This document shows, piece by piece, positions 34,717 through 43,036 of a stretch of 64,000 bases of DNA. The notes under the pieces were generated by a model. That model saw nothing but the letters and a program-made list of their open reading frames with translations, did no database searches and had not been told where the DNA came from. The position numbers were made by a program, and so were the translations under genes. The stretch's first letter is position 1; each line of letters opens with the position of its first letter. The DNA lies in NCBI GenBank assembly GCA_017435505.1, contig JAFSEZ010000013.1:1-64000 (forward strand). Direction: 5' to 3'. The DNA comes from Akkermansia sp. (GTDB lineage: Bacteria; Verrucomicrobiota; Verrucomicrobiia; Verrucomicrobiales; Akkermansiaceae).

Positions 34717-35649
34717 ATGATAAACGCATTCAAAACCATTGCCCTGTTGTTCGCGGTTGTTGCGGCTCCCGCATCGGCAGATTTAAACTGGATGGACTAT
34801 GGTGATGCCGTGCAGCATGCTCGTAAGCACAATAAACTTATGCTGGTTTCCATACCCAACCATGACATCATCGGGTTCGGATCATACCGCGCTCTTACAG
34901 ACAAGACCGTTGCCGCGACATTGGGAAAAGACGTGGTAATCACCGGCTACAAGCCCAATGAATCATCTGATGAAACACCTTACGGTATCCGATTATTGGC
35001 GTTTGCCCCTACCGCTGAATGTCTGGCAAAGGTGGATATCCCGGCTCAGCCGGAACACGTTCCGGCGCGTCTGCAAGCGGCGTTGCACATGCACACGCTC
35101 TTGATTGAGGCGAGAAAGTCGAAAAATACGGAAAATAAAATACGGTTTCTGAAAGAATGCTACGATGAACTATCATGGCAAGCCGGCTTCCGCATGCTGA
35201 ATTACGATGATAGACGGATTCTCTGGGAAAGCAGGGAGAAGCTGATGCGCAAGATTGCAGCGCTTGATACCAATAACACAACAGGTCTGAAAAAGGAAGT
35301 AGCCGCTCTTGACCAACTTCGCCAATTTCAAAGCACATTAGCAGCCTGTGCAGATCATCCGGAAACACTCATTGCCACCGTTGATAAATTGTTGCAAGAA
35401 AGTATGCCCGCCAACAAATTCTACCTCTACAAAGTGAAAGGATTGGTGCAAATGATTACAGCCCAGACGCCCGAAGACTTAAGCAACTCTGCTACCGCAG
35501 TATTGAAAGCATACTATGCCATGAATGAAGGCGAAAAGCAACGTGCTTTTAATTCAGATGTATCTCATTGGGCCATTATGCAACCTAACGCGCAGGCGCA
35601 CATGCTACAATACCTGAAGAGTAGAATTGCCCCGCAAAAATCCAGATAA
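34717..35649 (+). CDS. Exported protein with degenerate thioredoxin-like N-terminal domain
   Basis: 310 residues with a signal peptide (about 1-21, ending APASAD). Residues 25-110 read like a thioredoxin_7/DUF255-type start: N-W-M-D-Y-G-D-A-V-Q-H-A-R, then NKLMLVSIPN where an active-site CxxC would normally follow. Here no cysteine pair is present, so redox activity is unlikely. The C-terminal ~200 residues are helical. It is the third gene of a run of exported or membrane proteins whose first member also carries thioredoxin-like domains. Function unknown. Confidence 0.65.
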   Translation: MINAFKTIALLFAVVAAPASADLNWMDYGDAVQHARKHNKLMLVSIPNHDIIGFGSYRALTDKTVAATLGKDVVITGYKPNESSDETPYGIRLLAFAPTAECLAKVDIPAQPEHVPARLQAALHMHTLLIEARKSKNTENKIRFLKECYDELSWQAGFRMLNYDDRRILWESREKLMRKIAALDTNNTTGLKKEVAALDQLRQFQSTLAACADHPETLIATVDKLLQESMPANKFYLYKVKGLVQMITAQTPEDLSNSATAVLKAYYAMNEGEKQRAFNSDVSHWAIMQPNAQAHMLQYLKSRIAPQKSR

Positions 35650-35650
35650 A

Positions 35651-35686
35651 AGGGCTCGCAAGCCCTATTTATCATGCTTGCGAGCC
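35651..35686. terminator. Terminator between convergent genes, best for trpS
   Basis: 11-bp stem GGCTCGCAAGC/GCTTGCGAGCC with a 12-nt loop. On the minus strand it is followed by CCTTTTATC, so it most likely ends trpS. Confidence 0.65.
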
Positions 35687-35718
35687 ACTCATAAAGAGGT
35701 TCAAAATCATCCGAGGAA

Positions 35719-36693
35719 TCACAGCCAGCCAAGGCCCACAGCTTTGCGCACGCGAGTGAGGGTCGTAGCGGCTTCCTCCCGGGCGCGTGCCGCACCATTG
35801 TTGAGCGTTTCATCCACGTATCCGGGATTAGCAAGCAACCACTCGCGGCGCTCACGCGGGGCGCGGAAGTATTCCCAGTATGCCTCAAACAGGTCTTTCT
35901 TAAACTGCCCATAGCCCACTCCGCCACGATGGTGAGCATCAATCATCTCCTGATATTGCTCCGGCGTAGCAAAAAGCTTATACAGCTGCAGCAGGATAGA
36001 GCCCTCGGTCGGTTTAGGTGCTTCCAGCGGGGTTGCATCCGTGATAATTTTCTTGTTGATGAGCTTGCGAATCGGCTTTTCTTCTCCGAAGATAGGCAGG
36101 GTATTACCGTAGCTCTTGCTCATTTTTTGCCCGTCCAACCCGGGCACCACTGCGGTCACCTCGCTGATGATGGGTTCCGGCAGTTTGAAAATATCATCAC
36201 CGAACAAGTCGTTGATTTTACCGGCTAAATCGCGGGTAACTTCCAAATGCTGTTTCTGGTCCTTTCCCACCGGCACAGCATCTGCATTGTACAACAAAAT
36301 ATCAGCAGCCATCAACGCAGGATAAGCAAAAAGAGCATGGCTGGCCGCAATACCGCGCGCCATTTTTTCCTTATAGGAGTGGCAACGCTCCAAAAGCCCC
36401 ATGGGGCACACCGTGGAAAGAATCCATGCCAGTTCGTTCACTTCCGGCACAGCGGATTGTGCAAAAAATACAGATTTTTGGGGATCCAACCCACAGGCAA
36501 GAAAATCCACCGCCAAACCACGCGTATTTTCCAACAACGCTTGGGCGCTCTCCATGGTGGTCATGGCGTGATAATTTGCAATGAAGTAGAATCCTTCTCC
36601 CTGCTCTTGCAAACGAACGGCCGGCTCAATAGCGCCAAAATAATTCCCGATGTGAAGTTTGCCGCTGGGCTGTAAACCTGTTAGAAAACGCAT
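35719..36693 (-). CDS. trpS: Tryptophanyl-tRNA synthetase
   Basis: 324 residues, class Ic synthetase charging tRNA-Trp, active as a dimer. HIGH motif in GLQPSGKLHIGNYFGA near 6-21. KMSKS appears as DGQKMSKSYGN near 189-199. VGKDQKQHLEVTRDLA near 141-156 and the AYPALMAADIL segment are characteristic. Length is normal. It is transcribed alone or from a promoter I could not resolve; a short gap separates it from the thioredoxin-like lipoprotein gene upstream. Confidence 0.97.
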   Translation of the reverse strand: MRFLTGLQPSGKLHIGNYFGAIEPAVRLQEQGEGFYFIANYHAMTTMESAQALLENTRGLAVDFLACGLDPQKSVFFAQSAVPEVNELAWILSTVCPMGLLERCHSYKEKMARGIAASHALFAYPALMAADILLYNADAVPVGKDQKQHLEVTRDLAGKINDLFGDDIFKLPEPIISEVTAVVPGLDGQKMSKSYGNTLPIFGEEKPIRKLINKKIITDATPLEAPKPTEGSILLQLYKLFATPEQYQEMIDAHHRGGVGYGQFKKDLFEAYWEYFRAPRERREWLLANPGYVDETLNNGAARAREEAATTLTRVRKAVGLGWL

Positions 36694-36733
36694 AATGTGA
36701 TGAATTGGGTATAAGCTAAAATCAGAATGAAAA

Positions 36734-37312
36734 TTATTGCGGGGTTACAGCCCCCTGTGAAAGCACACTACGAATATAATTGCGTAGGCTGCCGGAGTTG
36801 TAAGCTCCCTCAATCGTGCGAAGCTTGACTCCTTCCGTGTACAAAATCGTTGTTGGCACCTTGGTAATACCAAATTGCTCTGCAAGAGCCGGGTATTCAT
36901 CCGCATTCACCTCAACGACCTGCACTGTCCCTTTCTCCCCTTGTGCCAAGCTTTGTAATTCTTGGCGCATACGAGTACTGTGCGTGCACCATGGAGCTGT
37001 AAAGCTCAGCAACAGGCTACGACCGCTCACGCCTGTTACCTGTTTGATATCCTCTCCCTTGTACTCGCTATATAACTCAAAGCGGGGGGCTCCAAACAAA
37101 TCCGTAGGCTGATTTTGATTACGCCGCACCAAGGAGCCCAAGGACTCACGCTGCGGATTTGGTGCAGGCTTAGTAGCTGTTGTAAATTGCGCAGCCTGCT
37201 CTGCACGAGCAGCTTTCTCTTCGTCAGAATCCCCACAGCCCACCACTAATAGTGGCAGACCCAGCATGACAACAAGGGATACGAACGATTTTTTCACGCA
37301 CTCATTGTCCAT
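36734..37312 (-). CDS. Thioredoxin-fold lipoprotein with C-x-x-S active site
   Basis: 192 residues. A lipoprotein signal (lipobox LVVGC, Cys near 26) and an Ala/Glu/Pro linker precede a thioredoxin fold (~85-185). The active-site loop is TAPWCTHS, so the resolving cysteine is Ser, and the cis-Pro loop is KVPTT. It may act as a monothiol isomerase-like or trap protein in the periplasm rather than as a normal oxidoreductase. The ATG at 37312 abuts a TAAAAT that looks like a -10 box, so the true start may be the GTG at 37297 (MKKSFVSLVV). Confidence 0.85.
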   Translation of the reverse strand: MDNECVKKSFVSLVVMLGLPLLVVGCGDSDEEKAARAEQAAQFTTATKPAPNPQRESLGSLVRRNQNQPTDLFGAPRFELYSEYKGEDIKQVTGVSGRSLLLSFTAPWCTHSTRMRQELQSLAQGEKGTVQVVEVNADEYPALAEQFGITKVPTTILYTEGVKLRTIEGAYNSGSLRNYIRSVLSQGAVTPQ

Positions 37313-37372
37313 ATTTTACCCCCCTTTGAAAAGATTATTTTGTGTCCTACAACGGAAAGGATGGGCTTATCT

Positions 37373-37642
37373 TCATGCTCCTTTGTACGTACTGGGAGAA
37401 AAGCGAAGTTCCTGCCGCTCCGGTAAAAGCATCACCTCGCCGGTTCGGGGATTTTTCAATCGACGGGGGCGGCATGTTCTCATGCGGAACGTACCGAATT
37501 TGGACAAACGCACCTCTCCGTCTTCTGCCAGCCCATCTCGAATAGCACGCACTACCGCTTCCAGTGCCAGCTCCGCTGCACTCTGCGTTGCTGTGCCTCC
37601 CAGCGCATTGCGCACCATTTGTAAAAGGTCACGCCGTTGCAT
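37373..37642 (-). CDS. HU/IHF-family DNA-binding protein
   Basis: 89 residues, standard length for this nucleoid protein. The conserved body is present: LSKFGTFRMR, then the basic arm with KNPRTGE (usual form R-N-P-x-T-G-E) and the closing F-x-P-S-x-x-x-K. It binds and bends DNA as a dimer. The start at 37642 (MQRRDLLQMV) is chosen because its ATG shares a base with the TGA of the YugP gene (TGATG); the longer frame simply reads antisense-like sequence of YugP. HU and IHF subunits cannot be told apart here. Confidence 0.9.
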   Translation of the reverse strand: MQRRDLLQMVRNALGGTATQSAAELALEAVVRAIRDGLAEDGEVRLSKFGTFRMRTCRPRRLKNPRTGEVMLLPERQELRFSPSTYKGA

Positions 37643-38439
37643 CAGTCGCGTCTGCCGCTCGTGCGACTCAGAATAATTAAAGCATAATAGACCAACATGG
37701 CAATGGAGGACAATGCCGCTGCCACATAAGTCATGGCAGCCCAGCGCAAGGCAGTACCGGCCTGTCCATGCATGGCGCGTGTTGCCAACCCGGAAGATTC
37801 CAGCCAAGCCAACGCCCGGCGGGAAGCATCAAATTCCACAGGCAACGTCACAAGGGCAAATAAAGTAGTCGTTGCAAACAGTGCCAACCCTATCCAAGCA
37901 ACGGTTGTGCCACTGCCGAACCCCAACATAATAAGCCCCACCATGAGAACAATCTGTCCCAATCGTGAACCCAGATTCACCAAAGGCACCATCTCCGAAC
38001 GCAATTTAATCCAAGGGTAGGCCTGCGCATGCTGCACTGCGTGCCCACACTCGTGCGCGGCTACCGCCATGGCGGCCACGCTGGCCTCTGCATATACGCT
38101 ATCACTCAGGTTAACGGTTTTGTTGACGGGATTAAAATGGTCTGTCAGCTGCCCTTGCGTGTGGGTCACCCGCACATCATGAATGCCATACGCCGCCAGC
38201 ATGCGCTGCGCCACCTCTGCCCCCGTCATTGGTGCCGGGGTGGCTGAAAACCGCTTCATACTTGCCATCATCCTGTTCTGCACAATCCACCCAATCAACC
38301 CGGTGAGCAGCAGCAAAGCAAGGCCTATCATCGTCACTCCGCTATACATCCCGCCCTGGCCCATGCCATTACCATAGTAAGAGCTGTATTCCGTATATTG
38401 GGGCATATACTGCGCCCATACTGTTATCATTGATACCAT
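37642..38439 (-). CDS. YugP-type zinc metallopeptidase, membrane-bound
   Basis: 265 residues. Family hallmarks: a membrane helix near the N-terminus, the VNLSDSVYAEAS segment, and the zinc motif HECGH (AAHECGHAVQHA), then three membrane helices and LPVEFDASRRA. Members are poorly characterised membrane zinc proteases. Candidate ATGs lie at 38451, 38439 and 38430. I chose 38439 because the first overlaps the -10 box of a near-consensus promoter, while 38439 gives a leader of ~4 nt like other genes here. The gene overlaps HU by one base. The promoter lies inside the first copy of a 49-bp direct repeat. Confidence 0.88.
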   Translation of the reverse strand: MVSMITVWAQYMPQYTEYSSYYGNGMGQGGMYSGVTMIGLALLLLTGLIGWIVQNRMMASMKRFSATPAPMTGAEVAQRMLAAYGIHDVRVTHTQGQLTDHFNPVNKTVNLSDSVYAEASVAAMAVAAHECGHAVQHAQAYPWIKLRSEMVPLVNLGSRLGQIVLMVGLIMLGFGSGTTVAWIGLALFATTTLFALVTLPVEFDASRRALAWLESSGLATRAMHGQAGTALRWAAMTYVAAALSSIAMLVYYALIILSRTSGRRD

Positions 38440-38444
38440 ATCTG

Positions 38445-38493
38445 CATTCATTCTATCATTTTGACACAAGCTTTGCAAGAAGCGTTCATTTTA
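38445..38493. repeat. 49-bp direct repeat, copy 1
   Basis: 46 of 49 positions identical to 41132-41180, same orientation: a 9-bp block (CATTCATTC), three differing bases, then a 37-bp identical block. This copy contains the YugP promoter on the minus strand, and the three differences fall in its -10 box. Confidence 0.92.
38450..38478 (-). promoter_or_regulatory. Promoter of the YugP-HU operon, within repeat copy 1
   Basis: On the minus strand, TTGCAA (38478-38473), 17-bp spacer, TAGAAT (38455-38450). The ATG at 38439 lies 10 nt after the -10 box. Confidence 0.7.
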
Positions 38494-38574
38494 TCTCTGC
38501 GTGCGCCTCAACTGATTATCAGCTTCACCTGTATCTCACTCTGCATGAATCGGCAACGCGGAGAAGAAACAACT

Positions 38575-39786
38575 CTATTGTTTACCCAACAATCTATAAA
38601 CAAAGCGTTTTCCTGCTCGTAACATGCGATAAATGGCCCATTTCCTGTTTACTTTGAACGGCCCCCATCGCACAATATCGCACACCTCTATTACAATTTT
38701 TTTAAGCGGCTCTTTCTCAAGTTTTTCCAATATATCCGGTTGATAACGTTTCGGATTCGCATGCAGCTTTATGCCTCCTACCGGCAAATTCTCATACGTT
38801 TCAGGGTATAACTCCACCTTATCCTGCAATTCAGAGAAGACACGAACTGCTTTTGCCGTGTGTACCAATACAACTGATACGCCGCTTTGCAAAGGCCAGT
38901 CTTGGTGATACCTCTCTATCCCCCAAAAATCTCCCAAGGTAACATCAGACACCCGCGGAGCCCCAACAAATGGGCATTGGTAACACGATGCGTTCAAGAT
39001 ACTATCAGAAAGAAATAGCTGCATGTATAAATCCTCATATAAGGGAAGAAATGCTGCCGTGCCGTCATTATAAAAACGGCGCACTCCAAAAGAAGACCAT
39101 CCCATTTCCTTATCTCTGAAATTCAAGCCCACAACCCACTTTTTGCCGGTTCTATATTCATCCAGATATTTGAGTAACAATTTACGGGAGGGAACGCCGT
39201 GACACACGATATCCATGGTAAGCAAATTATCATATGCTTTCCCAAGAAACTCAGACAACGCATTGACCTGACACGGAGTACCGGAAAAAAGGACCTTGCG
39301 CCCCCTCAGTAATTCTTTTTTCACCTCACGATACACCCCGTTTACCTGCGCTTGGGTGTACTTAGAGCCGCGCATAGCCTGCATCTCCTGCATTGTTTCC
39401 GCTTTCGCAAATACAGCATTACTCGCGTCTTCCCACACGACGCCGAAAACACATCCTCCCTGCGAAATAATCCACTCCGCAAGCGCAGAAAAAATACCGC
39501 CACTTGAACTAAGCTTACGTGTAGACTCATCCCGGTGCCACGCCCCCCATATATCCGGAGCCGCAACATGGGACGCACTACCATAAACGCCTTTACCTGC
39601 TGGGCACTTTCGTATGCACAACGTACAGCCCACACATTTTGAGGAGTCTACCCTCGGAACTAAAAAACCAGTCTCACTCCATTCCATCTGTATGGCTTGT
39701 TGTGCACATAAATTTGCACACAACCCACACCCCATACACAAATCCGGCACGGGATTCACATTGGCCTTTTTGGGAATATCACTCAT
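38575..39786 (-). CDS. Coenzyme F420 hydrogenase/dehydrogenase beta-subunit-like iron-sulfur protein
   Basis: 403 residues. Two [4Fe-4S] motifs open the protein: CMGCGLCANLC near 17-27 and CVGCTLCIRKC near 51-61. The FrhB N- and C-terminal domains follow (SSGGIFSALAEWI, SGTPCQVNAL, DIVCHGVPS, CYQCPF, DVTLGDFWG). In bacteria such proteins sit in capsule, teichoic acid and exopolysaccharide clusters and are thought to act in sugar redox modification; there is no reason to expect F420 here. It overlaps the pyruvyl transferase gene by 8 nt. Codons are more AT-rich than neighbours, consistent with transfer. Confidence 0.9.
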   Translation of the reverse strand: MSDIPKKANVNPVPDLCMGCGLCANLCAQQAIQMEWSETGFLVPRVDSSKCVGCTLCIRKCPAGKGVYGSASHVAAPDIWGAWHRDESTRKLSSSGGIFSALAEWIISQGGCVFGVVWEDASNAVFAKAETMQEMQAMRGSKYTQAQVNGVYREVKKELLRGRKVLFSGTPCQVNALSEFLGKAYDNLLTMDIVCHGVPSRKLLLKYLDEYRTGKKWVVGLNFRDKEMGWSSFGVRRFYNDGTAAFLPLYEDLYMQLFLSDSILNASCYQCPFVGAPRVSDVTLGDFWGIERYHQDWPLQSGVSVVLVHTAKAVRVFSELQDKVELYPETYENLPVGGIKLHANPKRYQPDILEKLEKEPLKKIVIEVCDIVRWGPFKVNRKWAIYRMLRAGKRFVYRLLGKQ

Positions 39787-40891
39787 CTTGTAACTGGTTT
39801 TGCAAAAAGCTTATACCCTTTTTTTGAAGACTCTCCACCTCATTTGCCACATCGTTCCACTTCTCTTTCGAAATGGGGTGAATTGTTGGAGCGTCGTTCA
39901 CCTGCACCATTCTCTCTACCAAGCCCGTACGCGAAAGAAGAGAGAAGAAACGAGACGAACCTCGTTTTTCGTTGTTGAATACAATGAAACTGGTACGGTA
40001 TATAATAGAAAAAACTGTACCATGAAAAGAGTCCGTCACGACCAATGAGGCATGCTTCACAATATCAAGCCACTGCTCAATTGGGCGTTTCAATACCCCA
40101 GCTGCATCTAACTGAAGGTTATACATCATATCCACCAAGGGAAGCTTCATTTTGTTCGACAGCGTCTCAAGGTAACATCGCTTCTCCGCAGTCATGTCAA
40201 GAATATAGAATGCGATAAACTCACCCTCGTAATCTTTGGGATAGCGGGATAAAGATTTTTCAATCATTTCATCATATTCCCGTGCACAGACAAGCATTGT
40301 GGGGTCAGGCATCACCTCAGCAAGCACCTCCATATGCTCTCTGCACATATCTACCCCGCTTTGCTCGCGGACAGATACGGCTCGCAAATCTTTTGCCAAG
40401 CGGCGAACGAGCTGCGATGTCTCAGCGTCTATCAACCATTCTGAAGAACCAAATGAAGCAGCATAGGCAAAACTTCTTTTTCTCTCCTGAGAAGGCAGAA
40501 AATTCAGCAAGTAAAACGCAGCCGGTATATTTGGATGAAAACGCCACACCTGATCACTCCCGATAATCCATTGAGAAACACCACGGGAAGCAGATGTATA
40601 CGGAGGGAATGTCAAACGCGTTTCCTGAACATTTTCTTCTATAAACGAACGAAAATAATGAGCATTTGCATTTAATTTGCGAGCCCAAGAAGCAAACGGA
40701 AGGTGTCGATTCTTGAAATGATAAAAGCACCAGCCAAGCATTGATTTCAATCGAAACGGCGGAACCCATTTAAAAGTTCTACACCGATATCCCAATTTGC
40801 GTACAGCTCGTTGCAGAGCTGCAGTCTGCAAAATCCCTCCGTAATTATCATTAAGGGGCAATGTGCATATTACGATATCTTTTTTCACCAT
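39779..40891 (-). CDS. Polysaccharide pyruvyl transferase family protein
   Basis: 370 residues. It is predicted to add a pyruvate ketal, or act as a related transferase, on a surface glycan. Family signs are the opening NDNYGGILQTAALQRAV near 14-30, IGSDQVWR near 107-114, SVREQSG near 172, DPTMLV near 193, and TDSFHGTVFSIIYRTSF near 300. The start ATG 40891 is supported by the family's usual N-terminus and by a promoter ~22 nt upstream; the longer frame is noise. It is followed by the FrhB-like gene, and the pair lies between 49-bp direct repeats. The catalytic partner and glycan are unknown. Confidence 0.88.
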   Translation of the reverse strand: MVKKDIVICTLPLNDNYGGILQTAALQRAVRKLGYRCRTFKWVPPFRLKSMLGWCFYHFKNRHLPFASWARKLNANAHYFRSFIEENVQETRLTFPPYTSASRGVSQWIIGSDQVWRFHPNIPAAFYLLNFLPSQERKRSFAYAASFGSSEWLIDAETSQLVRRLAKDLRAVSVREQSGVDMCREHMEVLAEVMPDPTMLVCAREYDEMIEKSLSRYPKDYEGEFIAFYILDMTAEKRCYLETLSNKMKLPLVDMMYNLQLDAAGVLKRPIEQWLDIVKHASLVVTDSFHGTVFSIIYRTSFIVFNNEKRGSSRFFSLLSRTGLVERMVQVNDAPTIHPISKEKWNDVANEVESLQKKGISFLQNQLQDE

Positions 40892-40913
40892 ATTACGAAA
40901 AGGATTTTGGTGG

Positions 40914-40941
40914 ATTGTATCATATAAGCTTGTGAAGTCAA
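40914..40941 (-). promoter_or_regulatory. Promoter of the polysaccharide cassette
   Basis: On the minus strand, TTGACT (40941-40936), 16-bp spacer, TACAAT (40919-40914), 22 nt before the ATG. Confidence 0.65.
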
Positions 40942-41131
40942 GGTGGAAACACCCTAGGTAAACACCTGAGAGCGGCAAGCTTAAATGCGACAGGATGAGT
41001 ACACAAAAAAGGGGATTGAGTTCATAGGTGTTAGCGACTACACTAACGGGAGAAAAGAAAAAAACAACCAATCTCCGCACCGCAACTATCTCTGCACGAA
41101 CAAATTGCCAATGACTTGGCAGAGCACACCT

Positions 41132-41180
41132 CATTCATTCCGGCATTTTGACACAAGCTTTGCAAGAAGCGTTCATTTTA
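41132..41180. repeat. 49-bp direct repeat, copy 2
   Basis: Same orientation as 38445-38493, 46/49 identical. The three differing bases change the minus-strand -10 box from TAGAAT to CGGAAT, so promoter activity is probably lost in this copy. Confidence 0.92.
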
Positions 41181-41212
41181 CCAGGCAAATCTCCTACTGT
41201 CAGCATTAAAGC

Positions 41213-41240
41213 TTGCGTGTGGGGAGGCAGCGGATATACT
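41213..41240 (+). promoter_or_regulatory. Promoter of the lolC-like gene
   Basis: TTGCGT (41213-41218), 16-bp spacer, TATACT (41235-41240). A GTGAGG possible ribosome-binding site lies before ATG 41255. Confidence 0.5.
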
Positions 41241-41254
41241 GTGGGTGAGGACAT

Positions 41255-43003
41255 ATGAAGATACTGAGACGCAATTTAAGCCTGATGCTGGCGGTAAGAT
41301 ACCTGAATCCGCTGCGTACAATGTTTTCTGTGATAACGCTGATATGCCTTGGGGGTGTCGCCTTGGGGGTGATGGTGCTGATTGTGGTATTGTCCGTCAT
41401 GTCGGGTCTGCAAACAACAATGGAGGAAAGAGTGCTGGCCTTTACGCCGCATTATTCTGTTGTGCTGACGGATGGGTTTGGCCGTTCTGCCATCAGCGAC
41501 CAAGAATGCAACTGGGCGGAGACCATCGACAAACTTCAGGAAGTTCCCGGAGTGGTAAGCGTGTATCCTCAATTAGAAAACGATGGTTTTGCCCAAACAG
41601 CTCACGGGCGTTTGACGGTGCATTTCAATGCCATTCAGCCCCATAACTATGCTCAGTGGCTTCCCCTGAAAGAGATGCTCAAAGAGAAAGATGAATGGTT
41701 GGCCGGGGAAGACGAACGTCTGAAAGCAGGAGAACAGGATTTTGGATTTGGCGAAGGTCTCAACCAAGAGTGTATCGTCTCAGCCACCACAGCCACAAGC
41801 TTGGGACTCAATGTGGGAGATACTGTTCACCTGACCCCGGTGGGCAGCTTGGATGAGGTTGCCTCCATCTATGCCATGATTCAAAGTCCTCTGCAAACGC
41901 AAGAGAACAAGGAGTTCATGGAGGGTTTATCGGTACTGTTTGAAGGTGCAGCAGAAGCCAATGGCGGGATAATCGTAGCCCCGGAGAAACTGGAAAAGAT
42001 TCTGAGTATCATCCAAGAGTTTGACCAAAAGAAACTGCGAGACAGCGAAAAAGAGGCATGCGACACTCTCTACATGCTGGCGGCCGATCACTTAGGCAAT
42101 GTGCCTTTTAGCGAAGAAGAACAAAAAACGTGGAAAGACACTGCAGCAGGCTTGGCCGCACTGGACCGCGACAAAGAAGACGGCAAGGCTGTAAAAAGCA
42201 TCAATGAGATGGTAATGCCCGTGGATTTAAAAGTAATCGGCATCTACCAAGCACCGGAAAACATGCCGGGACCGAATATCTACCTGCCGCTCACCATTGC
42301 TCAGGATGTCATGGGATACTCTGCCACAGCCACAGAAAGCGCAGATGATGAGGCGAGCGGAGAATGTGAACCCGGACGCAGCGGCCAAATCATGGGTATC
42401 TGCGTGCGCGTGGAAAACCCGAACAATCCCGGTGATGTAGAAATGAAAATCCTGCAGGCATTGCCGGATATGAGCACCCCCAGCCAAACTCACCCCATGG
42501 GAATGGGGTGGCACATTTCACCTTGGACCAAGAGCTTTGAACAGTGGTACAAATTGATTGCCAATGAGCGAATCATGATGAGTTTTGTGCTCTCCATCAT
42601 CTCTCTGATTGCCAGTTTCTGCATCATGGCAGTGATGTTCACCATGTCCATGCAGCGCAAGCGCGAAATTGCCGTTTTGCAAGCACTGGGGGCAACGCCG
42701 GGCAAAATTATGGGAATCTTTGCGTGGCAAGGTGTCATCATCGGTTTTGTAGGAGCCATCTTGGGTGTTGTACTGGCTTTGCTTGTGCTCTACTTCCGTT
42801 TGGAAATTCAGGCCGCATTGGCAAGCATCGGCATGGATCCTTTCCCCATGCAAGCCCATGGTATTGAATTACCGGCAGAATATGACCCTGCCATGTTCGC
42901 ACGCCAAGCGATACAAGCTTTTGTCATGGTGACAATTGCCTCTATCATCCCGGCGTTCATCGTTTCTCGCCAAGACCCGGCCAAGGCTCTGCGAGCCAAC
43001 TAA
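41255..43003 (+). CDS. lolC: LolC/LolE-type ABC permease with enlarged periplasmic domain
   Basis: 582 residues against ~400-415 for typical LolC/E. One membrane helix near 25-50 (VALGVMVLIVVLSVMSGLQ) is followed by a periplasmic MacB-like domain of ~390 residues, then three helices near 445-580. The coupling segment QRKREIAVLQALGATPGKIM matches FtsX/LolC proteins. LolCDE extracts lipoproteins from the inner membrane for outer-membrane sorting. The extra ~150 residues, Glu/Lys-rich and helical (about 205-325), are unusual. No lolD ATPase gene is adjacent, so the partner must be encoded elsewhere. MacB-like function is an alternative. Confidence 0.82.
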   Translation: MKILRRNLSLMLAVRYLNPLRTMFSVITLICLGGVALGVMVLIVVLSVMSGLQTTMEERVLAFTPHYSVVLTDGFGRSAISDQECNWAETIDKLQEVPGVVSVYPQLENDGFAQTAHGRLTVHFNAIQPHNYAQWLPLKEMLKEKDEWLAGEDERLKAGEQDFGFGEGLNQECIVSATTATSLGLNVGDTVHLTPVGSLDEVASIYAMIQSPLQTQENKEFMEGLSVLFEGAAEANGGIIVAPEKLEKILSIIQEFDQKKLRDSEKEACDTLYMLAADHLGNVPFSEEEQKTWKDTAAGLAALDRDKEDGKAVKSINEMVMPVDLKVIGIYQAPENMPGPNIYLPLTIAQDVMGYSATATESADDEASGECEPGRSGQIMGICVRVENPNNPGDVEMKILQALPDMSTPSQTHPMGMGWHISPWTKSFEQWYKLIANERIMMSFVLSIISLIASFCIMAVMFTMSMQRKREIAVLQALGATPGKIMGIFAWQGVIIGFVGAILGVVLALLVLYFRLEIQAALASIGMDPFPMQAHGIELPAEYDPAMFARQAIQAFVMVTIASIIPAFIVSRQDPAKALRAN

Positions 43004-43036
43004 CCCCACCCCTCCAGCTCCCCTTATCAAAGCCCT

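Larger units (their letters stand above)
40892..41254. other. Intergenic region between the pyruvyl transferase and lolC-like genes
   Basis: 363 nt with no credible gene. It holds the minus-strand promoter of the glycan cassette, the second 49-bp repeat and the plus-strand promoter of the permease. A small frame near 40985-41209 spans the repeat and is treated as noise. Confidence 0.7.

Noticed and set aside
38430..38657. Short plus-strand ORF sharing a peptide with another ORF at 40985-41209
   Set aside because: The shared peptide is just the translation of the 49-bp direct repeat; neither ORF has other coding signs.
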